Assembly (NCBI RefSeq): GCF_900103005.1
Contig: NZ_FMWL01000008.1
Coordinates: forward strand, 1 to 64,000
Reading direction: 5' to 3'
DNA from: Acidaminobacter hydrogenoformans DSM 2784
GTDB taxonomy: Bacteria > Bacillota > Clostridia > Peptostreptococcales > Acidaminobacteraceae
DNA length: 64,000 bases
In this document: one piece after another, positions 61,703 through 64,000 of the stretch
Layout: every line of letters starts with the position of its first letter
Numbering within the stretch: position 1 is the first letter of the stretch
The notes under the pieces: generated by a model
The model's input: the letters and a program-made list of their open reading frames with translations, nothing else
Database searches by the model: none
What the model was told of the DNA's origin: nothing
Program-made: the position numbers and the translations under genes

Positions 61703-63106
61703 CTATGATTCCAGCGTCACAATGTGCCGCTTCATGATTCTGAGCGCAATGTCGGGATGATCCTGAGACAACAGTCCCATGGCCGACAGGATGTAGTCCT
61801 GATCCAGCATGAACGCCGGTGATTTTGGTCTTAAACTCATGGGTGTTTCCTGTTCGTGGAGACCCTCTTTCAGGATGGCCGCCGGATTTTCACTGGCGAC
61901 CAAAACGCCGCCGGTTCCAATCAGGGCCTTGATATCGCTGAGATCCTTCCCAAGCTGTGATATGACGACACCCATGGGTGTGTAATAGGATTCCAGATAC
62001 CCCGCGTGACGTTCTACCGAGAGCGCCACCGCCGCTTTCGCGATGGCTTCGTCCATATGGCGGTCTTCAGGGGTCTGAGGCAGCATAGCTGTATGGAGGC
62101 TCCGGTATTTGCAGGCAGCTTCCACATCTGCAGTGTCATCTCCAAGATAGCCGCGGATCCGCTTGGTGCCGGCCGCTTCCTTCAGGGACAGGGCCGAATA
62201 GCGCATGCCCAGGTCACCTTCAACAGTTCTTTTGGCGTAGGGTTCTTCGAGTCCCTTCTGGGTGACACCTGGCTGGGTCGGTTCGCCGCTGCAAATGGAG
62301 TAGACATCTGTGGTCGCACCGCCTATGTCTACCATGACCAGAGGGCCTATGCCATCCTCCAGGTCAGTGCCTTTTCCGAGAAGCTCAGCAGCCTTGAGGA
62401 CCGCTGCCGGCGTTGGCATGAGGATGTCGTCAATCATGCCGGTGGCGGTGTGGATGCCTTTGGCGTGGGTGATGCGATCCATGAAGATCTCCCGGATTTC
62501 CTCCCGGGCTGGATCTACATTGAGGGCATTGAGCTTTGGCATGACGTTGTCTGCTATGCTGTAAATCAGGCCCGCTTCTTTAAATAAGTCCTCAATGTCG
62601 TCTTCGGCGGATTTGTTGCCGGCGACGACTATCGGCACAGGGAGCTTGGCTTCTGCAAGGCGCTTTGCGTTGTGCAGGATACAGGTCTGGTTGCCGCCAT
62701 CCGTGCCGCCTGCGAGCAGGAGCATGTCAGGCTTTAAAGCTTCAATTTTTTCGATGTCCCTGCGAGTCAGGTCGTGGTCGAAGACCTGAAGCACCCTGGC
62801 GCCGGCACCGAGGGCCGCCCGTTTGGCCGCCTCAGCTGTCAGCTCCTGGACCAGTCCTATGGCCACCATTTTCAGGCCACCTGCCGCCGAGGAGCATGCC
62901 AGCTTTCGGACAAATTCAAGGTCTCTCAGACCTTTGGCTGCGAGGCTTTCCCTCAGCTGCGCCAAGGCTGCCTCGTAGCCCGTCATGATGTCTGTTTCTA
63001 CGGTTGTATAGCTTTTGGCGGTTCCCAGGATAGCTTCGGCAACGAGGTCCACCGCGGTCAGCTTCGTGTAGGTACTGCCAAAGTCGATCAATAAGTAAGC
63101 ATTCAC
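61703..63106 (-). CDS. glmL: GlmL/MutL reactivating protein
   Basis: 467 residues, ASKHA ATPase fold: [40 protein letters not shown]. GlmL family proteins accompany glutamate mutase and are thought to reactivate or chaperone the cobalamin enzyme. Lies between glmS and glmE, the standard glmSLE order. Confidence 0.95.
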   Translation of the reverse strand: MNAYLLIDFGSTYTKLTAVDLVAEAILGTAKSYTTVETDIMTGYEAALAQLRESLAAKGLRDLEFVRKLACSSAAGGLKMVAIGLVQELTAEAAKRAALGAGARVLQVFDHDLTRRDIEKIEALKPDMLLLAGGTDGGNQTCILHNAKRLAEAKLPVPIVVAGNKSAEDDIEDLFKEAGLIYSIADNVMPKLNALNVDPAREEIREIFMDRITHAKGIHTATGMIDDILMPTPAAVLKAAELLGKGTDLEDGIGPLVMVDIGGATTDVYSICSGEPTQPGVTQKGLEEPYAKRTVEGDLGMRYSALSLKEAAGTKRIRGYLGDDTADVEAACKYRSLHTAMLPQTPEDRHMDEAIAKAAVALSVERHAGYLESYYTPMGVVISQLGKDLSDIKALIGTGGVLVASENPAAILKEGLHEQETPMSLRPKSPAFMLDQDYILSAMGLLSQDHPDIALRIMKRHIVTLES

Positions 63107-63126
63107 ATTTATGACCCCTTTCGAGG

Positions 63127-63546
63127 CTATTCAGGCTTTGGAAGCTTCAGGTCGTCTCTCAGGTCTCGGATGCCCTGCTCAGGGTCTGAACCCGGCGGGT
63201 AAACGCGGTTGAAGCCCATAGCGAGGAATTTTTGCTTGACCTCGTCCCAATCCCGCTTGCCGACGACCAGATTGCCGCCCACATAAAGCAGCATGTCGTT
63301 AAGGCCGGCCTCGTCGCATTTCTCTCTGAGACCCCGGCAATCGATCTCGCCATGACCGTAGAGCGATGAAATGATCATGGCCTTCGCGCCAGTTTCTTCA
63401 GCAGCGCTTATAAATTCTTCCTGCGAGGATAGAACGCCAATGTTGACCACATTGAAGCCCGCTTTGCTGAACGCGTAATCCAAAATTTTGTTGCCGACTG
63501 CGTGGCAGTCTGCGCCAATAACTCCAAGTACTACCGTATTCGTCAT
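63127..63546 (-). CDS. glmS: Glutamate mutase sigma subunit (B12-binding)
   Basis: 139 residues. [15 protein letters not shown] holds the DxHxxG cobalamin motif whose His is the lower cobalt ligand; [14 protein letters not shown] and YVGGNL complete the B12 fold. First gene of the operon. The ATG at 63546 has GGAGG 8 bases upstream; an in-frame TTG just before it is not needed. Confidence 0.97.
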   Translation of the reverse strand: MTNTVVLGVIGADCHAVGNKILDYAFSKAGFNVVNIGVLSSQEEFISAAEETGAKAMIISSLYGHGEIDCRGLREKCDEAGLNDMLLYVGGNLVVGKRDWDEVKQKFLAMGFNRVYPPGSDPEQGIRDLRDDLKLPKPE

Positions 63547-63619
63547 TCTCAATGCCTCCGTTTTCCCTTATAAAGTGGACGTTTAGAAGTGGGTGTTGTT
63601 TGAGTTGTTGTTTGATAAG

Positions 63620-63647
63620 AGAATATCACACATTGAGAATTTTGCAA
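63620..63647 (-). promoter_or_regulatory. Candidate promoter of the glm/cit operon
   Basis: TTGCAA and TATTCT 16 bases apart on the minus strand, about 70 bases before glmS. The best sigma-A match in the gap; not consensus. Confidence 0.5.
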
Positions 63648-63717
63648 GTAATATTTCATAAATTTATTGTTTTGTCATCGTATTTGCTCGTTTTTGCATT
63701 TAAACTTGCATTTATTA

Positions 63718-63729
63718 GATTGTATACAC
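63718..63729. promoter_or_regulatory. GATTGTATACAC site upstream of glmS
   Basis: Close to the ATTGTATACAAT palindrome upstream of amtB (10 of 12). Lies about 70 bases upstream of the candidate -35 box. Possible shared operator. Confidence 0.3.
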
Positions 63730-63810
63730 GCTGAAACCTATGCTATTACATGGTTTTCATAATATTTACAGTCTCTTGTTTGAATTTCAATACAACCCTG
63801 TCCTGCAATA

Positions 63811-63899
63811 GTTTTTGGTGGGGGACTGGGCCCAGCCAAACAGGCTCGATCCAAAAGTATCCGTCCCTGTCCCCCACCACCTGGTCAGGGACAGGCACT
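63811..63899. repeat. GGGGACTGGGCC repeat cluster, copy 7
   Basis: GGTGGGGGACTGGGCCCAGCC, then GTCCCTGTCCCCCACCACC and GGTCAGGGACAGGCAC. It lies in the rightmost gap (63547-64000), which shows no gene apart from the glm promoter area. Confidence 0.75.
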
Positions 63900-64000
63900 C
63901 AAACAATTTCAGCACAATTCAAAATTCTTTCACAACTTTTCAAATTCCTTCCTTGTCAATCCCTGCCGCAAAAAGGTATTCTTTAAAGAATGACACATTA

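Overview
The window looks like chromosome from an anaerobic, amino-acid-fermenting clostridium (Firmicutes). It has AGGAGG-type ribosome sites, TTG and GTG starts, a SAM-I riboswitch, tungsten/molybdenum aldehyde oxidoreductases and a complete methylaspartate operon for glutamate fermentation. An Acidaminobacter-like organism would fit, but that is a guess from gene content; no rRNA or tRNA is present to confirm it.

Layout. 1-316: 3' remnant of an ISL3-type insertion sequence cut by the window edge. 604-4099: SHMT-like aldolase, ThiS/MoaD-like protein and aldehyde:ferredoxin oxidoreductase (AOR). 4361-10628: TRAP transporter (DctP, DctM, DctQ) with an M20 amidohydrolase, a creatinase/ectoine-hydrolase-like M24 enzyme and a GntR/FCD repressor; a 14-bp palindrome lies in two promoter regions. 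11002-12205: small coiled-coil protein and KduI isomerase. 12287-25391: the most unusual region, with a BCCT betaine transporter, a three-subunit molybdenum hydroxylase, three histidine-ammonia-lyase (HAL) superfamily proteins and a large BTAD/AAA regulator. None of the three HAL paralogues has the Ala-Ser-Gly triad that makes the MIO cofactor. 25614-28378: a textbook promoter, a SAM-I riboswitch and the HcyS/HcyF/UPF0280 genes for homocysteine formation. 28658-38850: carbamate kinase, two transporters, AllH, a fused AllF-AllG protein and a PucR regulator, a probable oxamate transcarbamylase (ureide fermentation) system. 39023-48310: MBL hydrolase, EamA exporter, DUF2284, VOC protein, second carbamate kinase, Lrp plus P5C dehydrogenase, ketopantoate reductase and an MFS carrier. 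48438-53519: second AOR/ThiS pair, DAHP synthase, PII and AmtB. 54310-63546: glmS-glmL-glmE-mal-mesaconase(alpha, beta)-citD-citE-citF.

How it works together. The right-hand operon turns glutamate through 3-methylaspartate, mesaconate and citramalate into acetate and pyruvate. The other modules feed unusual nitrogen compounds (a betaine-type amino acid, ureides, an N-acyl or cyclic amidine solute) into central metabolism, with ATP made by carbamate kinases and aldehydes oxidised by AORs. AmtB/PII handle ammonium.

Two short repeat families run through the gaps: GGGGACTGGGCC/GGGGACAGGGAC elements, often palindromic, and a TGCCGATGGTCA motif found between genes and sometimes inside coding sequence.
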